A stretch of DNA of 64,000 nt from Deinococcus radiotolerans (GCF_014647435.1 NZ_BMPE01000004.1:1-64000); one strand, 5' to 3'. Positions 9,287 through 20,090 are shown, numbered from the stretch's first letter. Numbers and translations: made by a program. Notes: generated by a model from the letters alone, not told the origin.

Positions 9287-11923
9287 TCAACGGCCCTGAG
9301 GTTCGGCGGGGGCGTCCGTGTGCGCGGCGGGCAGCGTGAACCAGAAGGTGGTGCCCTGGCCGGGCGTGGAGTGCACGCCCATGCGGCCTCCGTGCCCCTC
9401 CACGATGCGGCGGGCGACGGATAGGCCAATGCCGGTGCCGGGGTACTCGTCGCGGCCGTGCAGCCGCTGGAAGATCGTGAAGATCCGGTCGTGGTACTCG
9501 GGGGGGATGCCGATGCCGTTGTCCTGCACGGTGAACTGCACCTCCTGCCCCTCGTGCCGCGCGCTGACGTGCACGTGTGGGGGCGTGCCGGGGCGGTGGA
9601 ATTTCAGGGCGTTCCCGATGAGGTTCTGCAGCAGGCGGCGCAGCTGGGTGCTGGATACCATGACCGTGGGCAGCGGGTCGGCGCTGAGGGTCGCGCCGGT
9701 CTGCGTGATGGGCGCGGCCAGGTCGGCACGCAGCTGATCGAGCACGCGGTTGGGATCGGTGGGTTGAGGGGGTTCGCGCTGCGAGGTGACGCGCGCGAAA
9801 CTCAGGAGGTCCTGGATCAGCTGCTGCATGCGGGCCGTGCCGCTGGAGATGTGATTCACGTACTGCCGCACGCGCGGGTCCTGCTGCGTGTCAAAGCGCC
9901 GGGTGAGCAGCTCGGCGAAGCTCGTGATGGTCCGCAGGGGTTCTTGCAGGTCGTGACTGGCGACGTACGCGAACTGTTCAAGTTCGGCGTTGCTGCGTTC
10001 GAGGTCCTGCGTGCGGCGCTGCAGCGTCTGGGCGTGCTCGGCGCGTTCCAGCGCGAGTTGCAGGCTGGACAGGACCGTGTCGAGCAGGCGGCGATTCACG
10101 CGGGACCAGGGCACCGGGTCGTGGCGGCCGATGACCAGCACGCCCCGCACACGCCCGCCGCTCTGCACGGGAAAGGACGCCGTGGCCTGGATGTCCGTGA
10201 TGTCCTGGCGGGCGGCGGCGACGGTGGCGGGGTCGAACTGATCCTGGTAGTGGGGGGCGCGGGTGGTGTAGGGCCGGTCCACGTTGAGGGTCTGCCCGCG
10301 GGGCAGGCCGCGCTGGAGGACGGGCAGGAGCCTGGGGTTGCGGAAGTGGCCGCGGTGGCTGAGCAGGCGCCAGTGGTCGCCCTGCGGCTCGTAGTAGGTG
10401 ATGACGGCGTGCGGCAGGAGGTTCACGATGATCTCCTGCGCGCGGCCCACCAGGCTGACCGGGTCGGGTTCCAGCGTGAGATCGCGGGAGAGTTCCGCGA
10501 AGGCTTCCAGCGCGCGGGTGCGGACCTCGAGTTCGGTGGCGTGCTCGCGCAGGGTGCGGGCCTGCTCGGCGCGTTCGATGGCCAGCCCGAGGCTCTGGGC
10601 GACGCTTTCCAGAACAGCCTTGTCGGCGCGTCGCCAGGGGCGGGCGTGGTTGAGTCCGAAGCCGAAGATGCCGCGCGGGTGGCCGTTCACGGCCACGGGC
10701 AGGGTCGCGGTCGTCTGGAGCTGCGCGGTGACTTCCTCCAGGCCGTCGGCGGCGTGATTGTACTGCTCCTGGTAGTAGGGGCGGCGGCTCTGCCAGGGAA
10801 TGAGGAGGTTGGACGTGCCCTCGAAGGAGATGCCGGCGTCCAGCGTGGCCTGCAGGTCCGGGTTGCCCAGGTCGCCCACCTGGGATTTCAGGCGCCACAG
10901 GTCCCCTTCGGGTTCGTAGTACACGGCGAAACCGCTGGGCAGGAGCTGCTGCGCGAACTGCTGCGCGCGGCGGATCAGGGCGTACAGGTCGACTTCCTCC
11001 GTTAGGTCCCGCGTGAACGCCGCGAAGCCCTCCAGGACGGCCGTGCGGGCTTCCAGTTCGGTGTTCTGCGCGTGCAGCTGAGCGGCCAACTGGGCCAGGT
11101 CACTCTCGTTGCGGTTGAGGCGCGCCTCGGTTTCCGCGGCGCGGGCCTGACGTTCAAGTTCCAGGGCGCGGCGTTCCCGCAGGTCGCGGACGTAGCCGAT
11201 GACCAGTTCGTCGGTCTCGTCGTGGTAGCGCAGGAGCTGCACCTCGACCGGGATGGGCTGGCCCTGGCGGTCCAGCATGGTTTTCTCGTACCAGCCGCTG
11301 GTGCCGTGCGTGAAGGCCCGCGCGAAGGCCGCCTCGTCGCTGGCGCGTTCCGTGTCGGGTGTCAGGTCCACCCAGTTGATGCGGCCGCCCTCGAAGTCCG
11401 CGCGGGTGTACCCGAGCAGGTGCAGGTACGCGTCGTTCACCTCGATCAGCTGGCCGTCCAGCGTGCCCACGGCACTCCCGACGGGGCTGAGGTCCGCGAA
11501 GGTCTGGGCGCGCGCCAGGCTGCTGCGGGTGGCCGCCAGGGCGAGGCGCAGTTCGGCGTGACTCAGGGCCAGGGTCGCCACGCGGGTCAGTGCGTGCAGC
11601 TCACCCTGTTCCTGGGCGGTGGGGGTGGGGCCGCTCAGGAGCAGGGCGGTGGTGCCGTTCACGGTCAGCAGCAGACCGCCGGGCGTGACGACCGGGCCCG
11701 GGCTGACGGGCGAGGCGCCGGGCAGCCCGTCCAGCGCGGGATGGGGGGCGTTGCCCGCGGCCACCGCCCAGCCGGGGCCGCTGCGGTGCAGCCGGGTCCA
11801 GTCCACCTGAAGCAGCAGCGCCACGGGCCTGAACAGGTGGCTGTCCAGGTCGGCGGGGGCAGCGATGGCCGTGGCCGCGCCGGTCAGGGCGGGCAGGTGG
11901 TCACGCAGGCGGGAGGCAAGCAC
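9287..11923 (-). CDS. Soluble PAS/GAF sensor histidine kinase
   Basis: The 878-residue protein has no membrane segment. It contains an N-terminal GAF-like region, a PAS domain (about 135-250, with 'NDAYLHLLGYTRADFEGG'), two GAF-like repeats each starting 'LEAFAELSRDL' or similar, and a C-terminal kinase. The H-box is 'YVASHDLQEPLRTI', the N-box 'NLIGNALKFH', and the G-boxes are 'DNGIGIPPEY' and 'GTGIGLSVARRIVEGHGG', as in phytochrome-like kinases. No conserved chromophore Cys was identified. The GTG at 11923 is chosen because a TACACT box lies just upstream and the frame beyond overlaps kbl. It is an orphan: no response regulator is adjacent. Confidence 0.85.
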   Translation of the reverse strand: MLASRLRDHLPALTGAATAIAAPADLDSHLFRPVALLLQVDWTRLHRSGPGWAVAAGNAPHPALDGLPGASPVSPGPVVTPGGLLLTVNGTTALLLSGPTPTAQEQGELHALTRVATLALSHAELRLALAATRSSLARAQTFADLSPVGSAVGTLDGQLIEVNDAYLHLLGYTRADFEGGRINWVDLTPDTERASDEAAFARAFTHGTSGWYEKTMLDRQGQPIPVEVQLLRYHDETDELVIGYVRDLRERRALELERQARAAETEARLNRNESDLAQLAAQLHAQNTELEARTAVLEGFAAFTRDLTEEVDLYALIRRAQQFAQQLLPSGFAVYYEPEGDLWRLKSQVGDLGNPDLQATLDAGISFEGTSNLLIPWQSRRPYYQEQYNHAADGLEEVTAQLQTTATLPVAVNGHPRGIFGFGLNHARPWRRADKAVLESVAQSLGLAIERAEQARTLREHATELEVRTRALEAFAELSRDLTLEPDPVSLVGRAQEIIVNLLPHAVITYYEPQGDHWRLLSHRGHFRNPRLLPVLQRGLPRGQTLNVDRPYTTRAPHYQDQFDPATVAAARQDITDIQATASFPVQSGGRVRGVLVIGRHDPVPWSRVNRRLLDTVLSSLQLALERAEHAQTLQRRTQDLERSNAELEQFAYVASHDLQEPLRTITSFAELLTRRFDTQQDPRVRQYVNHISSGTARMQQLIQDLLSFARVTSQREPPQPTDPNRVLDQLRADLAAPITQTGATLSADPLPTVMVSSTQLRRLLQNLIGNALKFHRPGTPPHVHVSARHEGQEVQFTVQDNGIGIPPEYHDRIFTIFQRLHGRDEYPGTGIGLSVARRIVEGHGGRMGVHSTPGQGTTFWFTLPAAHTDAPAEPQGR

Positions 11924-12022
11924 CCAGGCACCATAGTGTACGGATGAATGGTTGAGCTTGTGACGCTGGGGGTGTCTGGCGTGGCGGGTCGGCGGGCCGG
12001 GGGGCTGGTCTAGACTGCCCGC

Positions 12023-13210
12023 ATGGCCACGTCCCTGTCTGACCGTCTGACTGCCGAGCTGTCCGGCCTGCGTGAGAGCGGGCTGCTGATTCACCCGCGC
12101 GTGCTGGACAGCGCCAACCGCGCCCGCACGCGCGTGGATGGCCGCGAGGTGGTGAACCTCGCCAGCAACAACTACCTGGGCTTCGCGGATCATCCGGCCC
12201 TGAAGGCCCGCGCCGCCGAGTACCTGGAGAGGTGGGGCGTGGGGGCCGGGGCCGTGCGCACCATCGCGGGCACGCTGCGCATTCACGAGGACCTGGAAGA
12301 GCAGATCGCGCGGTTCAAGCACACGGGCAGCGCCCTGGTGCTGCACAGCGGCTTCACCACGAACCAGGGCGTGCTGGGCGCGCTGCTGCGCGAGGGCGAT
12401 CTGGTCGTCAGTGACGAACTGAACCACGCCAGCATCATCGACGGGCTGCGCCTCACAAAGGCCACGAAGAAGGTCTTCAAACACGCGGACCCGGACGACC
12501 TGGAGCGGATCCTGCGGGAGAACGACACGGACGGCCTGAAGCTGGTCGTCACGGACGGCGTGTTCAGCATGGACGGCGACGTGGCCCCCCTGGACCGGCT
12601 GGTGGCGGTCGCCCGGACGTACGGCGCCGTGACGTACGTGGATGACGCGCACGGCAGCGGCGTGATGGGCGAGGCCGGGCGCGGCACGGTGCATCACTTC
12701 GGGTTCGAGTACGCCGACGACGTGATCCAGGTGGGCACGCTCAGCAAGGCGTGGGGCGGCGTGGGCGGGTACGCCGCCGGGCACGGCGACCTGCGGCAGC
12801 TGCTCATCAACCGCGCCCGCCCGTACCTGTTCAGCACCGCGCAGGCGCCCGCCACGGTGGGTGCGCTGGCCGCCGCCATAGACGAGGTGCAGCGCGACCC
12901 GACCCTGATGGAGCGCCTGTGGGCGAACACGCGCTACTTCAAGGCGGAATTGCAGGGCCTGGGCTTTGACATCTTCGGCAGCACCACGCCCATCACGCCC
13001 GTCATCTTCGGCGAGGCGCCCGCCGCGTTCGAGGCGAGCCGCCTGCTGTTCGACCGGGGCGTGTTCGCCGTGGGCCTGGGCTTCCCCACCGTGCCCAAAG
13101 GACTGGCCCGGATCCGCAACATCGTGACCGCCGAGCACACCCGCGAGGACCTGGATCACGCGCTCCAGGCGTACGCCGAGGTAGGCCGCACGCTGGGCAT
13201 CATCTCCTGA
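12023..13210 (+). CDS. kbl: 2-amino-3-ketobutyrate CoA ligase (glycine C-acetyltransferase)
   Basis: The 395-residue PLP enzyme belongs to the alpha-oxoamine synthase family: 'NLASNNYLGFADHP', 'GVGAGAVRTIAGT', 'FKHTGSALVLHSGFTTNQG', 'YVDDAHGSGVMGEAGRG' and the PLP lysine in 'GTLSKAWGGVGGY'. Kbl cleaves 2-amino-3-ketobutyrate with CoA into glycine and acetyl-CoA during threonine breakdown. The closely related BioF cannot be excluded by sequence alone, and no tdh or bio gene is next to it. TAGACT lies six bases before the ATG. The stop overlaps the proposed start of the next gene. Confidence 0.85.
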   Translation: MATSLSDRLTAELSGLRESGLLIHPRVLDSANRARTRVDGREVVNLASNNYLGFADHPALKARAAEYLERWGVGAGAVRTIAGTLRIHEDLEEQIARFKHTGSALVLHSGFTTNQGVLGALLREGDLVVSDELNHASIIDGLRLTKATKKVFKHADPDDLERILRENDTDGLKLVVTDGVFSMDGDVAPLDRLVAVARTYGAVTYVDDAHGSGVMGEAGRGTVHHFGFEYADDVIQVGTLSKAWGGVGGYAAGHGDLRQLLINRARPYLFSTAQAPATVGALAAAIDEVQRDPTLMERLWANTRYFKAELQGLGFDIFGSTTPITPVIFGEAPAAFEASRLLFDRGVFAVGLGFPTVPKGLARIRNIVTAEHTREDLDHALQAYAEVGRTLGIIS

Positions 13211-13650
13211 CCTTTTACCGCGTTCGCGAGTGGCCGGACCTGCCCGCGCTGGGCAGGCTCCGGTCCCTGACGTGGGGTGACCTGGACGACGGGTCACGCT
13301 GGCAGGCCGTGCTGAGCCGCAGCCTCACCTGGATCACCGCGCAGGCCGGGGAGCAACTGGTGGGCTTCGTGAATGTCGCCTGGGACGGCGGCGCTCACGC
13401 GTTCCTGCTGGACACCACGGTTCACCCGGATTGGCAGCGGCGTGGGATTGGCACGCGGCTGGTGCAGGAGGCGGTTCGCGCCGCGCGGCAGCAGGCGGGC
13501 GTCGAGTGGCTGCACGTGGACTTCGAACCTCAGCTGGCCACTTTCTATAGAGGCTGCGGATTCACATCAACCCGGGCGGGCCTGATCCATCTTCAGCCTG
13601 CTCTCAATACGACTGTGCCGTTCTCAGGTGTGGACCGGACAGGGCAATGA
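13207..13650 (+). CDS. GNAT family N-acetyltransferase, probable CTG start
   Basis: The protein shows the acetyl-CoA-binding motif A of GNAT enzymes, 'HPDWQRRGIGTRLVQEAVRAAR' in shortened form, followed by 'FYRGCGF'. Starting at the first GTG (13309) gives only 113 residues and removes the beta1-alpha1 part of the fold. The same frame continues upstream without a stop as 'TFYRVREWPDLPALGRL', a good N-terminus, back to a CTG at 13207 that overlaps the kbl TGA as CTGA. I therefore place the start there (147 residues). The substrate is unknown. No ATG, GTG or TTG is available between. Confidence 0.65.
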   Translation: MTFYRVREWPDLPALGRLRSLTWGDLDDGSRWQAVLSRSLTWITAQAGEQLVGFVNVAWDGGAHAFLLDTTVHPDWQRRGIGTRLVQEAVRAARQQAGVEWLHVDFEPQLATFYRGCGFTSTRAGLIHLQPALNTTVPFSGVDRTGQ

Positions 13651-13952
13651 GCCTGACGTGCCCTTTCCCGCACCCCCAGAGGCCAGAATGCAATCATTTC
13701 TGAAACCGCTCAGTCTCCAAAGCTGCGCCGCTGCGTCATGTTTGTGACGCGCAGCGCAGTCTTGCTGAGAGGCGCGCCCGAGCCGCCCGAAGCGCAGCAT
13801 TCAGGCCGCAATTCAATTCCCGCATCGGTCAAGCAATCAAAGGGCCTGCTCTCCCCTGTTTCTCAATGGTTCAGAAACGAACCTCAATAAATCATCCTCT
13901 TTACTTCACTTCAGCCTGTCCCTCATACTCTCAGGTCAGGAGGATTCCACTT
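13651..13952. other. 302-base intergenic stretch with an imperfect hairpin
   Basis: No gene is apparent. An imperfect stem of about 15 bp lies at roughly 13723-13760 (CTGCGCcGCTGCGTCA against TGACGCGCAGCGCAG around a six-base loop), possibly a terminator for the GNAT gene or an RNA structure. The second half (13800-13950) is unusually A/T-rich and probably carries the promoter of the gene at 13953, with CATACT at about 13924 as a possible -10 box. Confidence 0.4.
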
Positions 13953-14378
13953 ATGGCTTACAAGAAACTCAGTGAACAGGTGTTGGAACTCAGCAACCCA
14001 CAGCGCAGCGATACCTTCGTGAAACTGTTCCAGGAAGCGGTACGGTCCGGCAAGATTGACGGCGCCTACCTGCCTGAACGGTTCACGATGCCCAAGCAGT
14101 TCACGCGCCGCGGCAGCGAGGACACCTACCAGCGCGACACGCGCGAGATGCTCTTCGATCACACCCCGGACTTCGAGACGTGGTTCGAGGAGACGAACCG
14201 TGAGCTGGCCGCCGCGCGCCGCGGCGGGAACATCAAACCCACCCTGGAAGCAGTGGAGTCGGGCCTGGTGGACTTCCAGAGCATGGTGGAAGAAACCCGC
14301 CGCAAGATGCAGGCCAGTTTCGAGAAGGGCCAGGCGCTCGGCAAGGGCCGCGCGAAGACCGCCAAGAAGAAGAAGTAA
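13953..14378 (+). CDS. Uncharacterised protein with Lys-rich tail
   Basis: The 141-residue protein is predicted to be helical and highly charged, with 'LFQEAVRSGKIDGAYLPERF' near the middle and a C-terminal tail 'KGRAKTAKKKK' that could bind nucleic acid. The ATG at 13953 is fixed by the strong AGGAGGA sequence eight bases upstream, one of the few classic ribosome sites in this window, which suggests strong expression. I do not recognise the family. It stands alone and is followed by a terminator. Confidence 0.75.
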   Translation: MAYKKLSEQVLELSNPQRSDTFVKLFQEAVRSGKIDGAYLPERFTMPKQFTRRGSEDTYQRDTREMLFDHTPDFETWFEETNRELAAARRGGNIKPTLEAVESGLVDFQSMVEETRRKMQASFEKGQALGKGRAKTAKKKK

Positions 14379-14394
14379 CGCCCCAACGCGCACG

Positions 14395-14431
14395 GCGCGG
14401 ACCCCGCCCCGCTGGCAGGATCCGCGCTTTT
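14395..14431 (+). terminator. Probable rho-independent terminator
   Basis: GCGCGGA (14395-14401) and TCCGCGC (14421-14427) form a 7-bp stem followed by TTTT. It lies 17 bases after the stop of the Lys-rich protein gene. Confidence 0.55.
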
Positions 14432-14477
14432 CACGTGCGGGTTTCCAGTCCTAGGCGGCTTTGGGTATGGTGGGGAG

Positions 14478-15185
14478 ATGACGGTTTCCGAGATTCCACT
14501 TTCAACGCCGGCGCGGCGCGGACTGCTGCTGGTCATGACCGGCGCGTCCGGCGTGGGCAAGGGCACGCTGCGCGAACGCTGGCTGGCCGGGCAGGACGTG
14601 TTCTTCAGCACCTCCTGGACCACCCGTGAGGCCCGCCCGGGCGAGCAGGACGGCGTGCACTACGTATTCGTGAGCCCGGAAGCCTTCGAGGAGAAGGCGC
14701 AGGCGAACGGCTTCCTGGAGCACGCGGCGTTCGTGGGCAACCGCTACGGCACGCCGATCGAGCCGATCGAGGCGGCGCTGAGCCGCGGGCAGGACGTGGT
14801 GCTGGAGATCGAGGTGGAAGGCGCCATGCAGGTCAAGGCGCGCGTGGGTGAGGAGGCCATTCTGATCTTCATCATGCCGCCCAGCCTGACGGAGCTGCGC
14901 CGCCGCCTGGAGGGCCGCGCGACCGAGACGCCCGAACGGATTGAGAAGCGCCTGGCGCGCGCCCGGGAGGAGATCCGCGAGGCGCACGAGTTCCGGTACG
15001 TGGTCGTGAACGACGACCTGGACCGCGCGGTAGAGGAACTTCTGGCGATCCAGCGAGCCGAGCGGGCGCGGCAGTTGCCGGAACCCGAGTGGACCGAAGC
15101 GGACCGGGAGGCGCGTGTGCGGGCCGATCACCTGCGCAGCTACACGTTTACGGACGCGCGGCTGGCCCAGGTCACGGGGGAGTAA
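14478..15185 (+). CDS. gmk: Guanylate kinase
   Basis: The 235-residue enzyme phosphorylates GMP to GDP with ATP. Its P-loop is '[10 protein letters not shown]', and the GMP-binding segment reads '[23 protein letters not shown]', with the family's Ser/Thr-Arg pair and Tyr. '[13 protein letters not shown]' and '[13 protein letters not shown]' are also conserved. It is about 30 residues longer than E. coli Gmk, mainly through a C-terminal extension. TATGGT lies six bases before the ATG; the intervening GGGGAG could also serve as a ribosome site. The macro-domain gene follows eight bases after the stop. Confidence 0.95.
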   Translation: MTVSEIPLSTPARRGLLLVMTGASGVGKGTLRERWLAGQDVFFSTSWTTREARPGEQDGVHYVFVSPEAFEEKAQANGFLEHAAFVGNRYGTPIEPIEAALSRGQDVVLEIEVEGAMQVKARVGEEAILIFIMPPSLTELRRRLEGRATETPERIEKRLARAREEIREAHEFRYVVVNDDLDRAVEELLAIQRAERARQLPEPEWTEADREARVRADHLRSYTFTDARLAQVTGE

Positions 15186-15192
15186 GGCGCGC

Positions 15193-15711
15193 ATGCCGCT
15201 GGAACTCGTGCAGGGGGACATCGCGGCGCAGGATGTGTGCGCGGTGGTCACGGCGGCCAACAAGGAACTGGCGGGCGGGGGTGGCGTGGACGGCGTCATC
15301 CACCGCGCGGCGGGGCCGGAGCTGCTGCGCGCCATCCGCGCCATCGGGGGGACGCCCACGGGCACGGCCGTGATCACCCCGGCGTTCGGGCTGTCGGCGC
15401 GGGGCGTGCGGCACGTGATTCACGCGGTCGGGCCGATCTGGCGCGGCGGCACCCAGGGCGAGCCGGAGCTGCTGGCCGGGGCGTACCGCCGCAGCCTGGA
15501 TCTGGCCGTGCAGGCCGGGTGCCGCAGCGTGGCGTTCCCGGCGATCAGTACGGGGGTGTACGGCTACCCGCTGGACCGCGCGGCGGAGGTGACCCTGCGG
15601 ACCATCACCGCCTTCCTGGCCGATCACCCGGACCTGAACGTGCGTTTGGTGCTGTTCGACAGCGGCACGCTGAACGTGTTCCGCCGGACCTTGCAGCGGC
15701 TGCCCGCCTGA
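15193..15711 (+). CDS. Macro-domain (ADP-ribose-binding) protein
   Basis: The 172-residue protein is a stand-alone macro domain of the MacroD/YmdB type: '[24 protein letters not shown]' carries the catalytic-loop glycines and the adenine/ribose contacts, 'GTAVITPAF' follows, and '[11 protein letters not shown]' is the phosphate-binding loop. Such proteins bind ADP-ribose and often remove it from proteins or deacetylate O-acetyl-ADP-ribose. The ATG at 15193 starts eight bases after gmk, so both are probably one transcript. Confidence 0.9.
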   Translation: MPLELVQGDIAAQDVCAVVTAANKELAGGGGVDGVIHRAAGPELLRAIRAIGGTPTGTAVITPAFGLSARGVRHVIHAVGPIWRGGTQGEPELLAGAYRRSLDLAVQAGCRSVAFPAISTGVYGYPLDRAAEVTLRTITAFLADHPDLNVRLVLFDSGTLNVFRRTLQRLPA

Positions 15712-15733
15712 GCGGCAGGTGTAGCCTGCGGGC

Positions 15734-16600
<867 letters not shown>

Positions 16601-16603
16601 GGG

Positions 16604-17809
16604 TCACTCCTCGGCCCGCACGGGCACGCGGCCGTCAGTCCATTCCAGCGTGAGGGTCTGGCCGGGCGTGACCTGCGCGGCGCGGGTGACGGGCTGCCCG
16701 TCGGGGCCGCGCACGAGGGCGTAGCCGCGCGCCAGGGTGCGCTGCGGGGTGAGGCCCAGTGCCTGCCGCATCAGGGCGTCCACGTCCTGCGCGGCGCGAT
16801 CGGTGTGGCGGCCAGCGGCGGTGCGGGCGCGGTCCAGCGCCCAGTCCGCGCCTGCCTGGGCGTCCACGAGGGCCTGCGTGGCGTACGCGCGGATGATGCG
16901 GGCGTCCTCCTGCGCCTGGGCAGCCGCCTGCGCAACGGTGCGGACGATCAACGCGGCGGCCTTGCTGGGCGTGTCCACGCGGGTGTGGGCCACCTCGTCC
17001 GGCAGGGTGTCGTCGCGGGCGTGCCCCAGGCCCGTGATGACCGGCACGGGGAAGGTCGCCAGGGCGCGCGCGAACGCGAGGTCGTTCAGCCACGCCAGGT
17101 CCGTGACGGCCCCGCCGCCGCGCAGGACGACCAGCGCGTCCAGCGGCTCCTGCTCGTGCAGCGCGCGGGCCTCTTCGGTGGCGCGCAGGAGGCTGGGGGC
17201 AGCGTCGCGGCCCTGGAAGGTCGCCTCCAGGTACACCGGGCGCAGCACCCCGGCGGCCTCCAGCGGGTCGATCTCGCGGCGGAAGTCCCCCAGACCGGCG
17301 GCCTCACGCGGAGCGATCACGGCGAAGCGCCCGAAGTCCTCGGGGGCCGCCAGCAGGCGGTTCAGGCCGTATACGCCCTCGCGGACCAGGGTCTCTCGGT
17401 GCTCAGCGAGGCGCAGCGCGGCGTCCCCTAGCGTGAATTCCGGCGCGACGTCCAGCACGTTCAGCGAGAACCCGTACTGCTCGTGGAAGGTCGCCTCGGC
17501 GAACAGGAGGACCTTCAGGCCAGCCGTGAGGGTGCCGCCCGTCGCGCGGCGAAACTTACCTTCCAGGCTGAAGCGTTCGCGGGCCCATACGGTCGCGCGG
17601 CACTTGGCGACCTCGCCGTCCTCCGCGGCCTGCACGAGATCCAGGTAGAGGTGGCGGCGATCCGTGACGCTGGCGATCTCGGCGCGGACCCACACGGCGC
17701 CCGGCAGGCCCCGCGCGACGACCTGCCCCACGTACGCGAGGAGTTCCGACAGTTCCAGGAACTGCTCCGGGGGGCGGGTGACCTCGGCCTTCTTCCGGCG
17801 GCGGGTCAC
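16604..17809 (-). CDS. xseA: Exodeoxyribonuclease VII large subunit
   Basis: The 401-residue protein starts with an OB-fold domain ('[25 protein letters not shown]' region) and continues with the exonuclease VII large-subunit core: '[17 protein letters not shown]', '[18 protein letters not shown]', '[30 protein letters not shown]'. It degrades single-stranded DNA together with XseB, which is not encoded nearby. The GTG start overlaps the crcB stop as GTGA, so translation is coupled. Pairing with a fluoride channel gene looks accidental functionally. Confidence 0.92.
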   Translation of the reverse strand: MTRRRKKAEVTRPPEQFLELSELLAYVGQVVARGLPGAVWVRAEIASVTDRRHLYLDLVQAAEDGEVAKCRATVWARERFSLEGKFRRATGGTLTAGLKVLLFAEATFHEQYGFSLNVLDVAPEFTLGDAALRLAEHRETLVREGVYGLNRLLAAPEDFGRFAVIAPREAAGLGDFRREIDPLEAAGVLRPVYLEATFQGRDAAPSLLRATEEARALHEQEPLDALVVLRGGGAVTDLAWLNDLAFARALATFPVPVITGLGHARDDTLPDEVAHTRVDTPSKAAALIVRTVAQAAAQAQEDARIIRAYATQALVDAQAGADWALDRARTAAGRHTDRAAQDVDALMRQALGLTPQRTLARGYALVRGPDGQPVTRAAQVTPGQTLTLEWTDGRVPVRAEE

Positions 17810-18180
17810 AGCCGCCCCCCCAGGGTGCGGCCCGCCACGGCGGCCAGGACGCCCAGCGTGACGCTCAGCAGCGCGTACAGCAGGGTCGCGCCGCCCCGCC
17901 CGTGCGCGAGCAGGCTGTCCAGTTCCACGCTGAAGGTAGAGAACGTCGTGAAGGCGCCCAGCACCCCGGTCCCGAACGCCAGACGCGCCGCGTCCGGCCA
18001 CACGCCCCGGCCCACCAGCGTCAGCGTCAGGCCCAGCAGGAACGAGCCCACGACGTTGATCAGCAGCACCGGCACGGGAAACTCCGTGCGCAGGGCCAGC
18101 GGCGCCAGCAGGACCTGCGTACCGTAGCGGGCCGCTGCGCCCAGGGCGCCGCCCGCCATCACCCACAGCCACGCGTTCAC
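17806..18180 (-). CDS. crcB: Fluoride channel Fluc/CrcB
   Basis: The 124-residue membrane protein has four predicted helices and the Fluc signatures '[10 protein letters not shown]', 'NVVGSFLLG' (the conserved Asn) and '[12 protein letters not shown]' (the Phe box and the Na+-site region). Fluc forms dual-topology dimers that export fluoride. The GTG start lies six bases behind TATGCT, which leaves no room for a fluoride riboswitch. It is the first gene of a two-gene unit with xseA and diverges from the CorA gene. Confidence 0.92.
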   Translation of the reverse strand: MNAWLWVMAGGALGAAARYGTQVLLAPLALRTEFPVPVLLINVVGSFLLGLTLTLVGRGVWPDAARLAFGTGVLGAFTTFSTFSVELDSLLAHGRGGATLLYALLSVTLGVLAAVAGRTLGGRL

Positions 18181-18224
18181 CCTTTCAGCATAGAGGCCGG
18201 GCAGGAGTCTGCCATCCTGCGGGC

Positions 18225-19142
18225 ATGATCAGGGCGCGGCGACTCAGTGACGGACAGGACTTTCCCTGGAACGGGGAGCACGAGAACGTCTGGGTGGACA
18301 CGCAGGACCCCTCCCCGGATGAACTGGCCGCGCTGCGCGCCGCGTTTCCCCTGAACCGCCTGGCGCTGGAGGACGCCCTGGAACGCGGACACTGGAGCCG
18401 CGCCGAGGTGTACCCCGAACACGCGTTCATCACGGTGCGCTCGTACGTGAATCCGGATCAGGTGGATGAGTTCACGGAGCGGCTGAGTATTTTCACCTTC
18501 GATCATGCTGTGCTGACCCACAGCCCCGGCGGCACCCGAGCCCTGAATGGAGTGTGGCCCCTGGCCGGGCGCGACAGCGTGAATACCGCGCAGGAAGTCA
18601 CGTACGAGCTGCTGGACCACACCGCCGATACGTTCTTCACGGCTGCCGACGCGCTGGAGGCCCGCGTGGACGACCTGGAAGAACGGGTGTTCCAGCGGGT
18701 GCGGGAAAACCCGGTGCCGCACGTCTTCGAACTCAAGCACCTCGTGTCGCAGGCGCGGCGGCTGGCGACCGACGCGCGCGAGGCGACCGCGCTGATGGGC
18801 CGCCACGCCAACTGCACCCCGGCTGATCTGGTGCGCTACCGCGACGTGCAGGATTCGTTCACACGCGCCGCCGGACGCTTCGACACCTTGCGGGACCTCC
18901 TGACGAACCTGCTGGACCTGCACCTGAACCTCCAGAGCCAGCGCATGAACGAGGTCATGCGCACCCTGACGGCGGTCAGCGTGATCTTCCTGCCGCTGAC
19001 GTTCCTGGCGGGCGTGTGGGGCATGAACTTCGACCACATGCCCGAGTTGCGCAGCCCGCACGGGTACGCGCTGGCCTGGGCGACGTTCCTGCTGATCGGC
19101 GCGGCCCTGAGCGTGTACTTCAAGCGGCGCGGCTGGTGGTAA
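18225..19142 (+). CDS. corA: CorA-like divalent metal transporter
   Basis: The 305-residue protein has a long acidic/helical cytoplasmic domain and two C-terminal membrane helices. The first ends in the pore signature '[13 protein letters not shown]' (Gly-Met-Asn). CorA proteins carry Mg2+, and some carry Co2+, Ni2+ or Zn2+. The C-terminus 'YFKRRGWW' is the usual basic end. CATCCT lies six bases before the ATG. It diverges from crcB and is followed by the tRNA-Arg gene on the other strand. Confidence 0.9.
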   Translation: MIRARRLSDGQDFPWNGEHENVWVDTQDPSPDELAALRAAFPLNRLALEDALERGHWSRAEVYPEHAFITVRSYVNPDQVDEFTERLSIFTFDHAVLTHSPGGTRALNGVWPLAGRDSVNTAQEVTYELLDHTADTFFTAADALEARVDDLEERVFQRVRENPVPHVFELKHLVSQARRLATDAREATALMGRHANCTPADLVRYRDVQDSFTRAAGRFDTLRDLLTNLLDLHLNLQSQRMNEVMRTLTAVSVIFLPLTFLAGVWGMNFDHMPELRSPHGYALAWATFLLIGAALSVYFKRRGWW

Positions 19143-19144
19143 GG

Positions 19145-19168
19145 AAAGACCCCGCCTGGGGCGGGGCT
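19145..19168 (-). terminator. Terminator of the tRNA-Arg gene
   Basis: Read on the minus strand, CCCCGCC-CCA-GGCGGGG is followed by TCTTTTCC, three bases after the tRNA CCA end. It may also act on the corA transcript from the other side. Confidence 0.65.
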
Positions 19169-19170
19169 TC

Positions 19171-19247
<77 letters not shown>

Positions 19248-19370
19248 GCGCGGTGCGGCTGGCGGTGGGAGTATAGCAGGCGTGAGGGCGGGGCGGCTGG
19301 CCGCGTTCATGCGCCCAGGGATGAGATATTCATGTAAGTCTGGTGTACCTATACTGCCTTGAGGTCCCTC

Positions 19371-20090
19371 ATGACGAACGCTGTGTACACCATGACCGTC
19401 CGCGCCCTGTCCGGGGTGGTATCGGAGCGGGCGGCTGAAATGATGGTCCGGTCAGTTCTGCGCGAGCAGAGTCTGCTGCCGGACACCGTGAGTGCCCAGG
19501 AGATGCAGCGCATGCTGTCCGGGCCGCTGCTGTCGCGCCTGAGCGCCGTGATGCCCGCAGCCCGAGCGCGGCGGGAACTGCTGGCCCTGTCCAATCAGCT
19601 GGCCGAGAAGTACCCGAAAGCGCCGACGCTGTTCGTCGAGAGCGGTCCGCACGCCACCTGGGACGATACGCAGGACACCGGCGCGTGGAACGACCTGGGG
19701 CTCGGCGCGGACGATTTCGAGTTCGACGACCCGGAGTACGCGACCGGGCTCGCAGGCCGCGCGTACGACCTGGGGTCCACGCTGGATCAGGACACCCTGA
19801 TTCAGACGCTGGGCCGCCTGAGTGGCGTGCAGGGCGTGATGGTGTGCCGCGCCAGCGGCGAGGTGCTGCGCGTGCGGGCCGTGCGGGACGCCAACGGCCT
19901 GGCCGGGGTGGTGGCGGCCAGCGCCATGCTGTTCCAGAAGCGGGCGCTGCGGCTCCTGTCGGCCGAACTGGGCGGACAGACGGTGTGCGTGTGCCCGCTG
20001 GGCGAGTACTGCGTGGCCGTGATCGCCAGCTCGCAAACGAACGTGGGCCGGCTGCTGGTGGAACTGCAGCAGCTCCGGGTGGCCGCGTGA
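19371..20090 (+). CDS. Roadblock/LC7-like protein, first gene of a three-gene operon
   Basis: The 239-residue soluble protein has a helical N-terminal half, an acidic linker ('GADDFEFDDPEYA') and a C-terminal segment that resembles a Roadblock/LC7 domain: 'LIQTLGRLSGVQGVMVCRASGEVLRV', 'GLAGVVAASAMLF', 'VCVCPLGEYCVAVIAS'. Such domains bind small GTPases or form regulatory dimers (for example MglB). The ATG at 19371 is 15 bases after TATACT (19350-19355). The stop overlaps the next start as GTGA. No GTPase gene is in the operon, so the partner is unknown. Confidence 0.7.
   Translation: MTNAVYTMTVRALSGVVSERAAEMMVRSVLREQSLLPDTVSAQEMQRMLSGPLLSRLSAVMPAARARRELLALSNQLAEKYPKAPTLFVESGPHATWDDTQDTGAWNDLGLGADDFEFDDPEYATGLAGRAYDLGSTLDQDTLIQTLGRLSGVQGVMVCRASGEVLRVRAVRDANGLAGVVAASAMLFQKRALRLLSAELGGQTVCVCPLGEYCVAVIASSQTNVGRLLVELQQLRVAA

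Noticed and set aside
11924..13297. N-terminal extension of the histidine kinase frame
   Set aside because: It runs antisense through kbl; the extension has no domain and the promoter box at about 11934 favours the GTG at 11923.
19685..20086. Upstream part of the 666-residue frame
   Set aside because: It is an alternative frame of the roadblock gene; the GTGA overlap at 20087 is the natural start.
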